Program-made: the position numbers and the translations under genes
In this document: positions 48,226 to 59,709 of the stretch, piece after piece
Position numbering within the stretch: the stretch's first letter is position 1
How the letters are laid out: each line of letters starts with the position of its first letter
DNA from: Talinum fruticosum
Taxonomy: Eukaryota; Streptophyta; Magnoliopsida; Caryophyllales; Talinaceae
Length of the DNA stretch: 64,000 bases
Assembly (NCBI GenBank): GCA_021018815.1
Contig: JAITYX010000079.1
Span: 1,860,001 to 1,924,000, forward strand
Direction: 5' to 3'
Notes under the pieces: model-generated
Told to the model about the DNA's origin: nothing
The model's input: only the letters and a program-made list of their open reading frames with translations
Database searches by the model: none

Positions 48226-49656
48226 TGCGGTTTTAGTTTGAAGATTTTACCCTTCTAATTTATATTAAAGATATTAGTCAATAAACATGTAACCATGCTA
48301 TAATGAAACTGTATTATAAACTGAATTAAATCTCACTTTATAAAGTATGCAAAATTGAAAGCGTCCCATGTCACATCACATATTTCTCGATAAAACAATC
48401 GACATCATTCCTCTACCCTACAGCCATATGAAAATCACATTTCAACTTACAATAAGAATCATTTATGCTATGACTTTTTGATGTATCAGGAAAGGAAAGG
48501 CTAAAGAGATACAAGTCATTGGAAATATAAATCTCAGTATTGTAGTTTTAATCAATAATCACAGTTCTTTAATCCCAGTTGGAAACAAATATAATTTCAA
48601 ACGTTAAAGGATGTAGGGGAAAAATAATGAATAACAGCAAATTACGAACCAAAGATGAAGGATTTGTGGATAATGATCCTTGTAAAACAAAAGGTCTGTA
48701 CCAGAAGAAAACGTGGGTTCATTTCATTTTATGGTTAGAAATATAAATCTCCCAAGATCAACAAAAACCAAGCACTACTAATTGTCCAATTGATCCCCCA
48801 ATTATTCCCTCAACAAAACAAATCTCCAATTTAAATGTAATTAATTTTAATTAGAAGACCAAACTCCCCAGACACTTAATACAAAATTTGTTGCAAACAT
48901 CATTAGAGAAACTTCTCATTCCTCTTCTCTAGGACAAGAGGTGTCATTTCTTTTCAAAATATTTAAAAGAGTCTTAGTATCTCTTAAATAAAAAGCGTCA
49001 CACCTCAAATTCATCAAAATGATTGCAATGGCATCACAGAGATATGCAGAAAAGTAGTCAATCATAATTCATTGATAGTAATACAGTATGTCAAGCATTA
49101 TTATCCATTAATTCGCTATAACTTCAGTGTCCTAATTTCTCAGATAAATATCAGTCCATTTATCACAATTCTCCAATTATTATTTCTCTGTTGGGAACTT
49201 GTCATTTCCTACGAGATAATACAACTACCCACCCCCACTATACACATGAAAGCCATGTAGATTGACAAAATCATGGAAGTAAGTCAAACAACAAAAAGGG
49301 AAAAGGAAGAGAACAGAAACTGAACTTACTGTGACTGCATCAACCCTTCATGTCCCTGCTCCAACTGCCTTTGGTATATTTAAGAATGAGGTGGAATTAA
49401 GAGAACGAACAAGAAAGGTAGTTCACTTACAGAACTCAATATATTCAAAGCACTGCGTTTTAAGGGGGTGCCGGGGGGGATAAGTATGGCAACTAATCAT
49501 AACAAATTCAGAAACCAAAACAAATCCCATAGGTCTGCAAACCCTGCCAGCCATTCTTTAAGAACAATAATGAACCAAAGATGAAGAATTTAAATTTTGA
49601 AACATTTTAGATTCAAAATTTATGAAGAGTACAAAAAATTAGATGAAAAAAGAGTC
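48226..49656. other. Non-coding DNA, no gene seen
   Basis: 48255-48320 relates to 43770-43830 (block W). Otherwise AT-rich and unremarkable. A G-rich stretch lies near 49463-49480. Confidence 0.4.
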
Positions 49657-50141
49657 CACACCACTAATTTAAAAAATCCTCCCTAACTAGTATTGTTTTT
49701 TATAATTCCAATTTTTCTTCCATAGGTTATGCAATTAAGGAGGGAACAAAGTAAAGACGATGGGCATTATCGACAAGGCATAGTGATTTGGCAGTGAATT
49801 CTGTTCATGGAGGTCGTGGTTCTTCAACACTGCAAAATGGAGCTGACTCCAACAATTAAATGAACCCTATGAAACACCACAAAGAAAATATACCTTCACA
49901 CAGTGAGATTAGAAGCCATGCCTTAAAAAGTATAGTTGTTGTTTACAATAGCCACCTCCAACAGGTGATACCTGGATTTCCCTTAGATGGATTTCCCTTT
50001 AGATAATCTTCGTGCTTAGAGCAATTACCTAAGATTCAAGACCATAAGTCAGGAAGATAACACCAAAACCAGAAAGGAAATGACAAAAAAATACCATTGG
50101 AAGGCATTTAGGAGGAGATATCAGAGTTCTACAATGAAGGA
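49657..50141. repeat. Duplicated block X, copy 2
   Basis: Copy of 32492-32971, same orientation, small indels only. It is followed by a 37-bp tandem repeat (50124-50198, GAGTTCTACAATGAAGGACA twice) that copy 1 lacks. Confidence 0.8.
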
Positions 50142-51105
50142 CAGCTGTTAATACCAAAATGAGTTCTACAATGAAGGACAGCTGTTAATACCAAAGTGTG
50201 TCTCATTCTTGCCTATCCATAGCATTGGGAGCAAACAGAGAGACCATTACTAGAAGTACAGAAGAAATCATCGTGGCCTTCAAACAAATCTCCCAATCCG
50301 ACTCTGTCCAGTATAGAACTGTTAAAGCGTAGCGGCAGAACGAGCTAAGCTTGTAAATCTTGGTGCTGCTACACCAACGCTGAAAAGCCAGATGTTCTTA
50401 CTTTTCTGACATACAGGCTTTTTAGCTATGCAGCCCAAATCTGCATGGCAGAAAGTTGTCTCACGTTACTTTTCTGATACTTTATTACTTTTTTAAAATT
50501 ATGTTGAGACTGATTATCAGCCCCTAAAAGCACAAGGTGAGCTATTTGTATCTTTTTAAAAGAAAGATTTGTTTCTCATTACTTACTTAAACAGGTGAGC
50601 ATCAAACAGAGGAGACAAGCACCTAAACATAAACTCACAAATCATAAGTAATGATGTCCTCTTTCCCAACCTTCTTCCTGTAAGACACAAAAGTCAAAGT
50701 CACAATAGAGGAGTCAATTAGGAGTGCATCGGCAACCAAGCGAAGATATTAGCTAAAAATAAAGACAAATCAACAACACAGTATTGTTTCTTCCATGCCA
50801 CAAGAACCATAGATAAATGCATTTTTCAGCAAAGCGAAAAACAGAGGGAAAACCATGGATATCATAAAAACACCCGAACCTCATAAAGCATGCAAAGATA
50901 AGTGTGTCCCATATCACTTCACAAATTTCTTTACGAGGCAATCCATATCATCTCCCTTCACCGGAGCCTCCTGTGACTGCAAGGCAAAGCTCAATCAGAC
51001 ATGAACGTGACTAAGTTGACACAAATCAAGATAGCAAATAAGACATTCAGCACATAACAATTTCCAGTAAGAAGCATTTCCACATACAATATAGATCCCT
51101 GAACT
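50142..51105. other. Non-coding DNA, partial block R copy
   Basis: 50775-50825 (GCCACAAGAACCATAGATAA) is a diverged block R fragment. No gene seen. Confidence 0.4.
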
Positions 51106-51109
51106 CAGC

Positions 51110-51315
51110 AAATTTTCTGGTACGAAGAGGGAGGTTCTCGAAGAACATGCTGTGGATACGATGACATTCTCAATCTCAAGAGCCAACAAAAAGTTGTCAA
51201 GCATAATTGTTCACCTAAAAGGGCAAGAAAACAAGAACAATTTCCCAAAAAACTCATATTTCAGACTAAATGAAATGGCACTGGTAACAATCCCAAGGGC
51301 GGTACTTGCTTTAAT
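51110..51315. repeat. Duplicated block W, copy 2
   Basis: GGTTCTCGAAGAACATGC, AGAGCCAACAAAAAGTTGTC, then ACTGGTAACAATCCCAAG and GGCGGTACTTGCTTTA, as in 43890-44000. The plus-strand frame KREVLEEHAVDTMTFSISRA resembles that in copy 1. Confidence 0.6.
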
Positions 51316-51731
51316 TTTTATGCTATAGATAGGATGCAGAGTCATCAATAAGCTATACGGATGAAGACATGTTGGGACCAAATAGAGTAGTACAAGGAAC
51401 AATGCCAAAGATTGAAGTTCTTGTAGCATTTTCAATTTATACCACATGGAGAACTGAGATGATTTAAATTAAACGTTCACAGAAAATAGAAGATAAGCAC
51501 AAGTTAGAAGACTTCATGCTAGAAGCCCAGGTAACATTGGGAATCATGTACTCTATGTGCATACCCAGCATAACCAAATTCACAACAGTAAAACATATAG
51601 ATAAACCACTAACAACGTACCACAAACTGTAGTTGACCACCAGCATTTACCTGGAGTCCAGTAATAACTGTTTTTATTGTTCTTCCTACTAGCTGAGGTG
51701 TGTCATGTCTACTGCACCACCCAACAATCCA

Positions 51732-51900
51732 TGCTTTTGAGGCCCAAGGTAAGTGAATGCACAAAGAGAAAGCAAAGATTCCCAAAATAGCAAATGTCAG
51801 GCATGGACTTGGACTGCTTTTGAGGCCCAAGGTAAGTGAATGCATAAAGAGAAAGAAAAGATTCCCAAAATAGAAAATGTCAGGCATGGACTTGGACTGC
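51732..51900. repeat. 83-bp tandem repeat, 2 copies
   Basis: TGCTTTTGAGGCCCAAGG, GTAAGTGAATGCA and CAGGCATGGACTTGGACTGC occur from 51732 and from 51815. Near-identical. Confidence 0.88.
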
Positions 51901-52479
51901 TGTTTCTCCCTATGTCTCTCAACTTTGACATAACAAAACTGGTTAGACAACAGAAAACAATGACAATGTACGAGAAGAACTTGAGGATTCAGAATAAGTT
52001 CTATTTTAACAATATTTCAAACATACCACCAAAAAGGATGAGGGAAGAGAGCTGAAACTGAACCCCATAGTCAATGCACCAACTCTTCAGGCCCTGCTCC
52101 AACAGCCTTTGTGCATTGGGAATGAGGCAAAATCTAAAGGAAGCATCAAGAAAGGCAGATCACTAAAAGGATACGGGGGATGGTGAAGGACAATAAATGT
52201 TAGAAAATTCAGAAACCAAAGCAGGGCACACAGATCCAACTCAAAAATCTCTTACGAACTGAGCTTCAAAAAGAATTATCGACCCAAGCTTACACACCAA
52301 TTGTCCAATTGGACCCCCAAATATCCCCTCAACGACATCCTACAGTTAGGAGGTCAAATTTAGAGGACCAAACTTACCGGACACTCTATGTATCACCAAA
52401 TAATAATAAAGAAAGCAGGTTAATTTCTTAGAATATATAGTACTATTAACAACACTGAGCATTACAAGAGAATTTTATT

Positions 52480-52640
52480 ATACCAAGAGAGGCAAAAGAC
52501 CAAACCTGCCATGGCTTAGCTTCACATTGGTATGTAGCTATAGTAAAAAGGAAGGATTTTCTGAGAACCTAATCACATATGATGAAGGCTGGGTCCTGCC
52601 ATTGTTGCTGCTGTCAACTGTCATCTATATGAGAATGAAG
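52480..52640. repeat. Duplicated block U, copy 2
   Basis: Copy of 45395-45560, directly upstream (on the plus map) of the Y2 kinase fragment. Confidence 0.65.
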
Positions 52641-52683
52641 GAAAAGAAAGAATTTCAGTGGACATGAGTAAGGAAATATTTAC

Positions 52684-53106
52684 CTGAAAACAGGGCAATT
52701 TCAGGAGCCATCCAGTATCGAGTACCCTTCATCGACTTCACACCATTCATTGTAGCTTGTTATCAGTTCAGACCATGCATAATGCATTAGGATGTAAGAT
52801 ATCAGATCGATGTCTGCAGTAAAAGGCAAAGGAAAAATTGAGAAAATTAAAAGACAGTGAAGTACAAATCATACCAGTTCAACATCTTTCTTCAATTCAT
52901 CAAAATCTGGAAGTTTAATAGATCCTCTATGGTCAACAAGCATGTTGGCTCTCTGCAGCAACAGAAAAGAAAGAAAAAAAGGAGAATTGAGTACACAATT
53001 TAATTCCTTGATGCCCATAAAGCAATACCTTGATGTCCCTATGAATTCCATTCCTGTGTAGGTATTAAATTCCTTCTAGCAACTGCTTAGTATACCTTCT
53101 TATAAC
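52684..53106 (-). pseudogene. MAPKKK (ANP/NPK1-type) kinase-domain fragment, copy Y2
   Basis: Same three exon pieces as Y1. Piece a (53029-53106) reads VIRRYTKQLLEGI, stop, YLHRNGIHRDIK; one in-frame TAA interrupts it and the usual Met before HRD is missing. Piece b (52875-52952) reads RANMLVDHRGSIKLPD then FDELKKDVEL, so DFG has become DFD. Piece c (52684-52756) reads ATMNGVKSMKGTRYWMAPEI then ALFSG before GTAAAT. Piece a is more complete than in Y1; piece c is shorter. It is a catalytically dead, partial gene copy. It lies next to block Z at 53246. Confidence 0.82.
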
Positions 53107-53245
53107 ATGATGAAGCAAACATAAAAAACCAAAGTCCCTTACTACAATCAATTAAGCTCCCTTATCTATTTTTTTTTTTATTTTGGGGGGAGGGGGTCAC
53201 TTACTCACCCCAAAATGATCAAGAAGTTGAGCCAGCATTGGGTTC

Positions 53246-53995
53246 CACACTCTTACTCTGTTATCCACCTTGCTTGACTAAAGCTACCTGCCGTAAGAAA
53301 CTCCTGTATCGGGATGACTTCTCAGTGATGCAGTGACCTCAAATGAGCAAGTTTCAGAATACAAGACAAAACTATATGCAAGTTAGAACACCTTACATAA
53401 ACTTGGGAAATTGGAGCAATGCACTACTATGGATATGGGTTGAACTTGTCAACCCTGAATGCTAAGAGTAAGCTCAGCATTAGCTAGAAGTCTCCTTGCC
53501 TGAAATATGAATGCTAAGAGTAAGCTCAGTATCTACAGATATGGCGTAAGCTCTAAACAAATTTGAAGCATGACATAAGCATTGATAGTATACCCAACCC
53601 ACCAGCATGGCAGCTCCAAACCAGAACAGTCCCCTGATAAGCTTGTTATTAGATCCTGACAGTATGGAATACAATCAAATGATCACCATATCCAATAGAC
53701 AACCACCCAAAACAAAATACGGCACATAGGGACGAGGGAGAATCAATAACAATGTTTAATATGATACTAACTTTTTCTGCCCCTGAAGCTAAGCCAGCGT
53801 TGACGAGTCATTCCCATTGCTCCAAGAATAAAGATGCTGGCATTTCTCACTATGAACGTGATTTGACGTCATCTAGTACCTCATATATCTTGTTTTGGTC
53901 AGTGCTTTCATTCCCCAGAGAAGCAGCTACAACGACAACCTCGTTTTACTTTCTGACTGTTTATATCCTTCGATTGCATTCTGAATTGGCTATAT
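53246..53995. repeat. Duplicated block Z, copy 2
   Basis: Matches 39957-40700 in the same orientation, with over 90 percent identity by eye across CTACCTGCCGTAAGAAACTC, AACAGTCCCCTGATAAGC and CGTTGACGAGTCATTCCCAT. It lacks the long A-run present in copy 1 at 40399-40416. Confidence 0.82.
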
Positions 53996-54299
53996 GTCAA
54001 ATTCAATCATTTAACATTATTAATAAGCTAAAATATAGTATTATTTCGTCACTTGTTTTATTCACACCAAATTTAGACTAATCATTTAACATTATTAATA
54101 AGGTAAAGGATGGAAAAAAAATTATCCATAAAGGGACCTGTTAGTCTAAAAGGACCACTTTCAAAAAACACAATATGACTATTTTATGGTATTATTTCGT
54201 CACTTGCTCAAGCTTCTCTCTTATCACCCATTAAGTCAAAAATCTCAACATAAAGGGAAATATTATGTGAAAAGCCATCTTCCTACTTATCCACCATAA

Positions 54300-54640
54300 T
54301 GTAGGGTCTCACTCTCTGTCTCAGTGGTTAGTAAGATCAACTCCAACCATCACATTCTTAACTCTCGGACGGAATTGAAAAAATTCCCCTGCTTCCAAAC
54401 AGAGAAACCCACTTGAAAAATTCGCAACCCACAGGAAGGGAGGAGCAGAAATGGAGGAGAGAGAATGTGGGAGGAATATGAGCAGGTCAAGTTGGAGCAT
54501 GGAAGATGCGTTCAGCAGCCAATCAAAGAGGAGTGTAAAAGCCCATAAAGAAGATGAAGAAGCTCTTATTTGGGCTGCCTTGGAGATACTCTCAAAAGAC
54601 TAAAGAGATTATCTACTTTTAGTCATAACCAAAATACTTT
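54300..54640. repeat. Duplicated block V, copy 2, interrupted
   Basis: The left part ends at CACATTCTTAACTCTCGGA and the right part resumes at GGAGATACTCTCAAAAG. The roughly 210 bp between are foreign to block V and contain the ABCG first-exon fragment. Confidence 0.75.
54370..54603 (+). pseudogene. Captured 5' end of a PDR-type ABCG transporter gene
   Basis: From an ATG at 54451 a 50-codon frame reads MEERECGRNMSRSSWSMEDA, FSSQSKRSVKAHKEDEE, ALIWAALEILSKD, stop. The SWSMED.FSS and DEEAL.WAALE motifs are the hallmark N-terminus of plant PDR/ABCG full-size transporters, where WAALEKLPTYDR would follow. Coding similarity ends at about WAALE, exactly where block V resumes. The 80 bases before the ATG look like 5'UTR. 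Only the first exon is present, with no nucleotide-binding or membrane domain, so it is a non-functional captured fragment. Confidence 0.8.
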
Positions 54641-55369
54641 AGCACAAACTTAAAGAGATGCATCAAGGTCTACGACAATGACTAATTCTGTTATGTTTTA
54701 GCCAAAACTTTTCAAACAACATATTTTTAGCAAAAACTTTTCGAACAATATGATTGTTCAGTTATGTTTATGTTCTTCCGCATGTGAATAATTCTTAATA
54801 CAATTCTAAGATGCACGGAACTCTTTACCATAAATTTACTAACCAAGCTAACTCTCGGTGCTAATCATTGAGCAAGCTATGTTATCTAGAAAGCAAGCAA
54901 TAGATTATTCAATAAATCACAGAACTTAAGAGGACATGCTCTTAACCACTCAACCAATCAAGAAATTTGAACAAAAGTTGGCACATTTTTTACAACTGAA
55001 AATTTTTGTTAGAGCCCTACACGCGAAAGTACAAGGTTACAAAATATTACAAAGCATTGGTACCATGTAAATAACAAGCATATGCATATCCATCATCCCA
55101 ATGAAGGGGATGAGGATGTCTCCCAAAGTAAGCCCTGGCTATGCATTCTAGGAGAACACAAAGATAGTCAAAAGCATCCATGATGACACATACAGTCATA
55201 CATGCAGAAAACGTAGACGACCAAAAACTCCCCAGCCACTCTAAATATCACCAAGTAGTAATAAAAAAGCAGACATCAACCTTAAAATTATCTTATCTTA
55301 GGCTTCCTCTAATTTCTCCGAAATACTAATTGACAAAGCAGAATGCAGAAGTTATGTCAAGAGAGTCCA
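54641..55369. other. Non-coding DNA, no gene seen
   Basis: No exon recognised. It continues some of the sequence seen after block V at 45.04 kb. Confidence 0.4.
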
Positions 55370-55445
55370 AGATCAAACCTTCTGAAATACTAATTGACAA
55401 AGCAGAATACAGAAGTTATGTCAAGAGAGTCCAAGATAAAACCTT
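55321..55445. repeat. 64-bp tandem repeat, 2 copies
   Basis: AAATACTAATTGACAAAGCA, AGAAGTTATGTCAAGAGAGT and CCAAGAT occur from 55321 and 55385. Confidence 0.85.
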
Positions 55446-55585
55446 CCATTGCTTATGTGCACGTTGCTTTTCATGAAGGGTGAGACACCAAATGGGACAT
55501 GATGGGTGCGAAAGAATTCTGGTTCTTCCCAAGGATTAAAGGACAGTTGTTGGCCATTGATGCCTCCTGCAACTGCCATCTCTCT
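55440..55585 (-). CDS. Unidentified minus-strand exon-like ORF (diverged block U)
   Basis: An open, protein-like stretch reads AVAGGINGQQLSFNPWEEPE, FFRTHHVPFGVSPFMKSN, VHISNGRF. The two shorter relatives (45395 and 52480) are decayed versions, the latter ending VKLSHGRF. This is the best preserved member of the family and may be the parent. No family recognised; function not assigned. Confidence 0.35.
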
Positions 55586-55614
55586 TCAAAATCTACACAT
55601 GAGGATGAAGGAAA

Positions 55615-56400
55615 TTAGTATGAGGGTCACTAGAGATCTTTGTGAGGACGGGAATCAAATTAATAAGCATTAATTAATTTGAAAAATACAAGCAACTTAC
55701 GGCTGCAAACATCTTGTCCTGTTATAGCTATGGGCAATTCCTATTGATTAGTTTCAAACATAATGTATTGGCCATAGAAGCTTCAACATTTTCCATTCAC
55801 ACTTGCTAAGGCAATTTCAGAACAAACCCACCAAACTCGTAATTTTTGAAAACTGATGTTTTCAGTATGACCTTTACTCTAGTAAAGATGTATGAATTCT
55901 GTCCAATGGCAACCAGTACCGATGTTACTACACATGTACTACAGTCAACAGCAGGATAGAATAATACTCTTGAATTCCAGCCATTGCAATTGACATGCTT
56001 TTGAGTATTGCCGCAATTGCAGGGCAACTGTTGAATCTAAGCCAGGGAAAGGAATTTTTTTTGGGGGGGTCAGGGGGCAGAGAGAGAAAAGCCCTTTTGA
56101 TACCTCACACATTTCCGAGAGCTAGACATGAAGCAGATGACACCTGAACACAAATATCCAGCAAAGTCAAACTAACCAATTGAAATGCCGAAAATTGAAA
56201 AGACCTCAAAAGTTGGAGACATACCTTAACCACCATTGAGAGGAAAACACAACTCACCATGACTTGAAGAAGGGGAGACCTGGAAATGAGAGTAAGCAAG
56301 CAGAAGGCAGCAACAGAGTAGAAATGAAACAGAGAGAAGGATGGAAAACCATACCAGAGTGCCATTGAATAGGGTGAATAGCAAACCTAAGTAAGCAGAA
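55615..56400. other. Non-coding DNA with one T/G tract
   Basis: A T-run followed by GGGGGGGTCAGGGGG lies at 56055-56076. No exon recognised. Confidence 0.4.
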
Positions 56401-56770
56401 GGAAGAAAGGACTGGTACTCTTGTACTCGCCTTCCAATTAATGGTATGGATGCAAAACCACAACTTCCAAGAGCTCCCTTAGCACTCTCTGTTCTTGCAT
56501 GTGTGGGCTCCTTACCTCCAGGAAGAAAGGACTGGTACTCTAGTACTAGTACTCACCTTCCAATTAATGGTATGGATGCAAAACCACAACTTCCAAGAGC
56601 TCCCTTAGCACTCTCCGTGTTCTTGCATGTGTGGGCTCCTTACCTCCAGGAAGAAAGGACTGGTACTCTAGTACTCACCTTCCAATTAATGGTATGGATG
56701 CAAAACCACCACTTCCAAGAGCTCCCTTAGCACTCTCCGTTCTTGCATGTGTGGGCTCCTTACCTCCAGG
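56401..56770. repeat. Minisatellite, 120-128 bp unit, 3 copies
   Basis: Units begin GGAAGAAAGGACTGGTACTC at 56401, 56521 and 56649, and each ends with GTGTGGGCTCCTTACCTCC. Lengths are 120, 128 and 122 bp because of an AGTACT expansion and a GT insertion in unit 2. Frames shift between units, so repeated peptides here are not evidence of a protein. Confidence 0.92.
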
Positions 56771-56984
56771 CCCAGGACTGTTTCTCATCTATAACTGTTT
56801 TGGATTGTTTTTAGTATCAATCACTGGAGGCTTTTGTCTTTTGGAAGTCGACAACGGGATGTCATTCAGACAATCAATAGTTATTTCAAACCTGCACCAC
56901 ATCACCTGCGAAACATCATCAGTCACATGTCATAGCCAAAAGTATTACATGTTACGCAACATAATTAAAGAGTACAAAAGAGGA

Positions 56985-57130
56985 AAATCGCTTGGATAAG
57001 TGGTAAGTTTCTCCCTCACGACTGAGAGGTTGGGAGTTCAAATCGTACCCACGGCAAGGTTTATCCCTTCACCATGAAAGGATTACCCCCTTCTTAACTG
57101 TCTCTTTCCTTTAAACATCTTTATTGCTAG
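56985..57130 (+). mobile_element. Possible tRNA-derived SINE head
   Basis: CTTGGATAAGTGG (56991-57003) resembles a pol III A box, and GAGTTCAAATCG (57034-57045) a B box, with tRNA-like spacing. Neither a 3' poly(A)/T-rich tail nor target-site duplications could be fixed, so this may be only a decayed tRNA-like sequence. Confidence 0.3.
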
Positions 57131-58080
57131 CAGCTCGTCATTTTCCAGGGCCGCTCTTGGCCTGAACCTGCAATGTGGCAATAGACAAATTAATCTCTCT
57201 CACTCATGAATAGGACAGGGTATTTGGAGATTGACAGCCAAGGCAGACTTTTGTATTACTTTTCAAATGAAATGTCTCCAGAGCACCGGCAATACGCACT
57301 GGACAGTTTTCATTGAATATTTTATAAATAAAAAATCAAATTTAAATCAAAAGTACATCCGACATCCGAATTATTATTCACTTAGCTTCACAAAGTTGGA
57401 CATAAAAGTAAATCATGCAGAACGGTATTAACTCGATCAAAAGCAAAAATATCAAGGGAACCCATATGTATCACAAAAGAAGCGAACAGCCGTGTACGGC
57501 TCCTGAACTTAAAATGGTACTTCTTTACTCAGCAAAGGCACTGTATATGTTCTGAGATGATCTGCTGCTGCAGGGTGCGCAACATGCTTGCGAAACTTGA
57601 AGGCAGCAGAGCATCTTATAATGCCATGTTCAATAAAATCAATATAGCTAAAAAACTAAAAGGGTCTAAATTCTGTAATGTGTAGGACGTATGTAGTAGA
57701 ACACTAGTTATAAGAAGTTTTTGTCACATCAAAAATCCTAGGTCACTAGTTGGCCAATTTATCAAGTGGGTTACCCAAACCATTCCCTGCTGCTGTAAGG
57801 CTGCAAATGAAAGAAAAGGATCAGAAAACAAAGTAGCCACCTGCATTAGATCAGAACAGGTTAGATGGCGCGTACAACCCCCTCCCCCAATGCACACCAT
57901 ATCCCCCATAATGTCAGTGATTAAGCCTAGACTCCAAATGTAACACGTACTGTGTCAGAACAGGTTATCTTTGATGTGTGTGCACTCCTTCAAAAAAAAA
58001 ATTATTAGTGTTCTAATATATAATTTTTCAAAAGAACTATACTTCAAAAAAAAAAAAAAAAAGTAACAAAAAACTAATCC
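57131..58080. other. Non-coding DNA, no gene seen
   Basis: AT-rich; no exon or repeat of note. Long A-runs at 57993 and 58049. Confidence 0.4.
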
Positions 58081-58084
58081 AATA

Positions 58085-58790
58085 TTGGTGGGTTAATTTA
58101 TCAATATGCTAATTTTTCACCTAAATGTTCCCAAGTCTTATGGTCCGGGAGTTTTATAATTAGAAGCATGATCTCTATAGGCAATAAATTTTAGATGATA
58201 AAGTAGTTGACCCAGGGAGTATTATTTTAAACAAATTATTTGACAAGGCTTTGAAATGCAACTCATGAAATGAAACACACACGCAATACAAGGACCTTCA
58301 CTTCCTACAGCTGATCATAAATCAAATAATGTGTGAAAAGCCATCTTAAAATGTAGAGTCTCACTCCATCAGTGGTTAGTAACATCAACTCCAACTATCA
58401 CATTCCTAACTCTAGGAGGGATACTCTCAAAAGTCTAAAGCGATTTTCTACTTATAGTGACTAAAACTCACTTTCAATACCAATCCAAAGGTGCGGAAGA
58501 GAAGAATCACAACCAAGCTAAGAGAGAGAACAGAGTATTATCTGTTCCAAGCCACAAGAAGCATAGATAAATGCATTATTGTGCAAACCAAAATACAAAG
58601 TGAAACCCATCCAAAAAAAAAACCGATTTTTAGTTATGCTTAAAATTAAAATTAGTATAGATCAAATGAATCACATAATAAATTTACCTCTCAGCATAAA
58701 ATTAAAATTTTTGTTTTTATCCTAGGGGTGAGGAATAATGTCCAATATATTGATATGTAAGCATAAAATTAGAATTTTCGTTTATATTCT
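58085..58790. repeat. Duplicated blocks W, V and R in series
   Basis: 58085-58205 matches block W flank (GGGTTAATTTATCAATATGC and TATAGGCAATAAATTTTA). 58355-58460 is the intact block V. 58498-58610 is block R. 58685-58790 is the AT-rich tandem unit. Elsewhere V and R are not adjacent, so the order differs between copies. Confidence 0.7.
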
Positions 58791-59660
58791 AGACAAGCAC
58801 ATCTGGTGTAGAGCCTCATAAGAGGAAATGGTCGAAAACTGGATTTCTGCCTTTTCTAGTGAAACTGAAACTTTTGGAGGGACTCTTGGAGGCAGCAGCT
58901 GCAAAAATGTTCATTAAATATACACAGGTTTAGAATGAGGAGATGATATCAACCCATTTTAACAAATAACAAGGTTAAGTAGTCCTTAACAACTAACCCA
59001 CTCATGGCCTTTTTGTAGGTAAAGCCCAGAGAAGCTTTAGGTGCTCCTTGAAATCTGCTGCTAATCCCTTTGCAGAACATTCTTCTATACCATAAGAAAC
59101 CACCTACTCATCATTGGTTGCTTATCAGCCACCATTTTAAGCTTCCTTTGCCTCGTTGAAAACCTTAGATGCAGTAGGGTCAAAAGCATATTTACATATC
59201 ATCTTCATCAGATCCTCCTCCATCTGCTATCATCTGCATCTCCTCCTTTCTGCATCTCTTTTCAGTACTCTTTCCTAATTTACTCACATTCTTTCTGCTG
59301 AAGGTTCTCAAGGTAGGAAGTCACTTTGTAGAACAAGGGAAAAAGAAAACAGGGAAAAGGAACATTATAGATAAGCACATTTTGAAATGTACATTACTAG
59401 TCGATGAAAACCATAAGGATTTGAGTTTTACTATTTGCTGTCTGGGATTCCGGACTCCAGACTGGCAAGGTTTTTTTTTCTTCACTGTATAACCTCCGCT
59501 CGACAATTTTGAATACATTCCAACTTTGACAGTAGAAGATACCAACTTACAGCCATACCTCATACCCCAAGGATCTATGTAGGAAGTACACCAAACAAAG
59601 ACATACAATCGTGAATCAAACCAAAGCCAGGCATCGACAGTTGAATCGAATGAAAAGGAG
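58791..59660. other. Non-coding DNA, no gene seen
   Basis: No exon with convincing splice sites and frame. Confidence 0.4.
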
Positions 59661-59661
59661 A

Positions 59662-59709
59662 CAGTATATCTTGGGTGCCGCCTTCAAATCGCCCTTGGAG
59701 ACAGTATAT
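59662..59709. repeat. 40-bp pre-existing tandem duplication at an insertion site
   Basis: CAGTATATCTTGGGTGCCGC, with CTTCAAATCGCCCTTG after it, is followed 40 bp on by a second copy beginning CAGTATAT. That second copy is split by the element at 59710 and resumes at 60257 as CTTATGTGCCGCCGTCAAAT. Confidence 0.75.

Noticed and set aside
56446..56999. Repeat peptide frames (PLPRAPLALSV-type)
   Set aside because: The minisatellite units are 120, 128 and 122 bp, so the frame changes between units; not a coding repeat.
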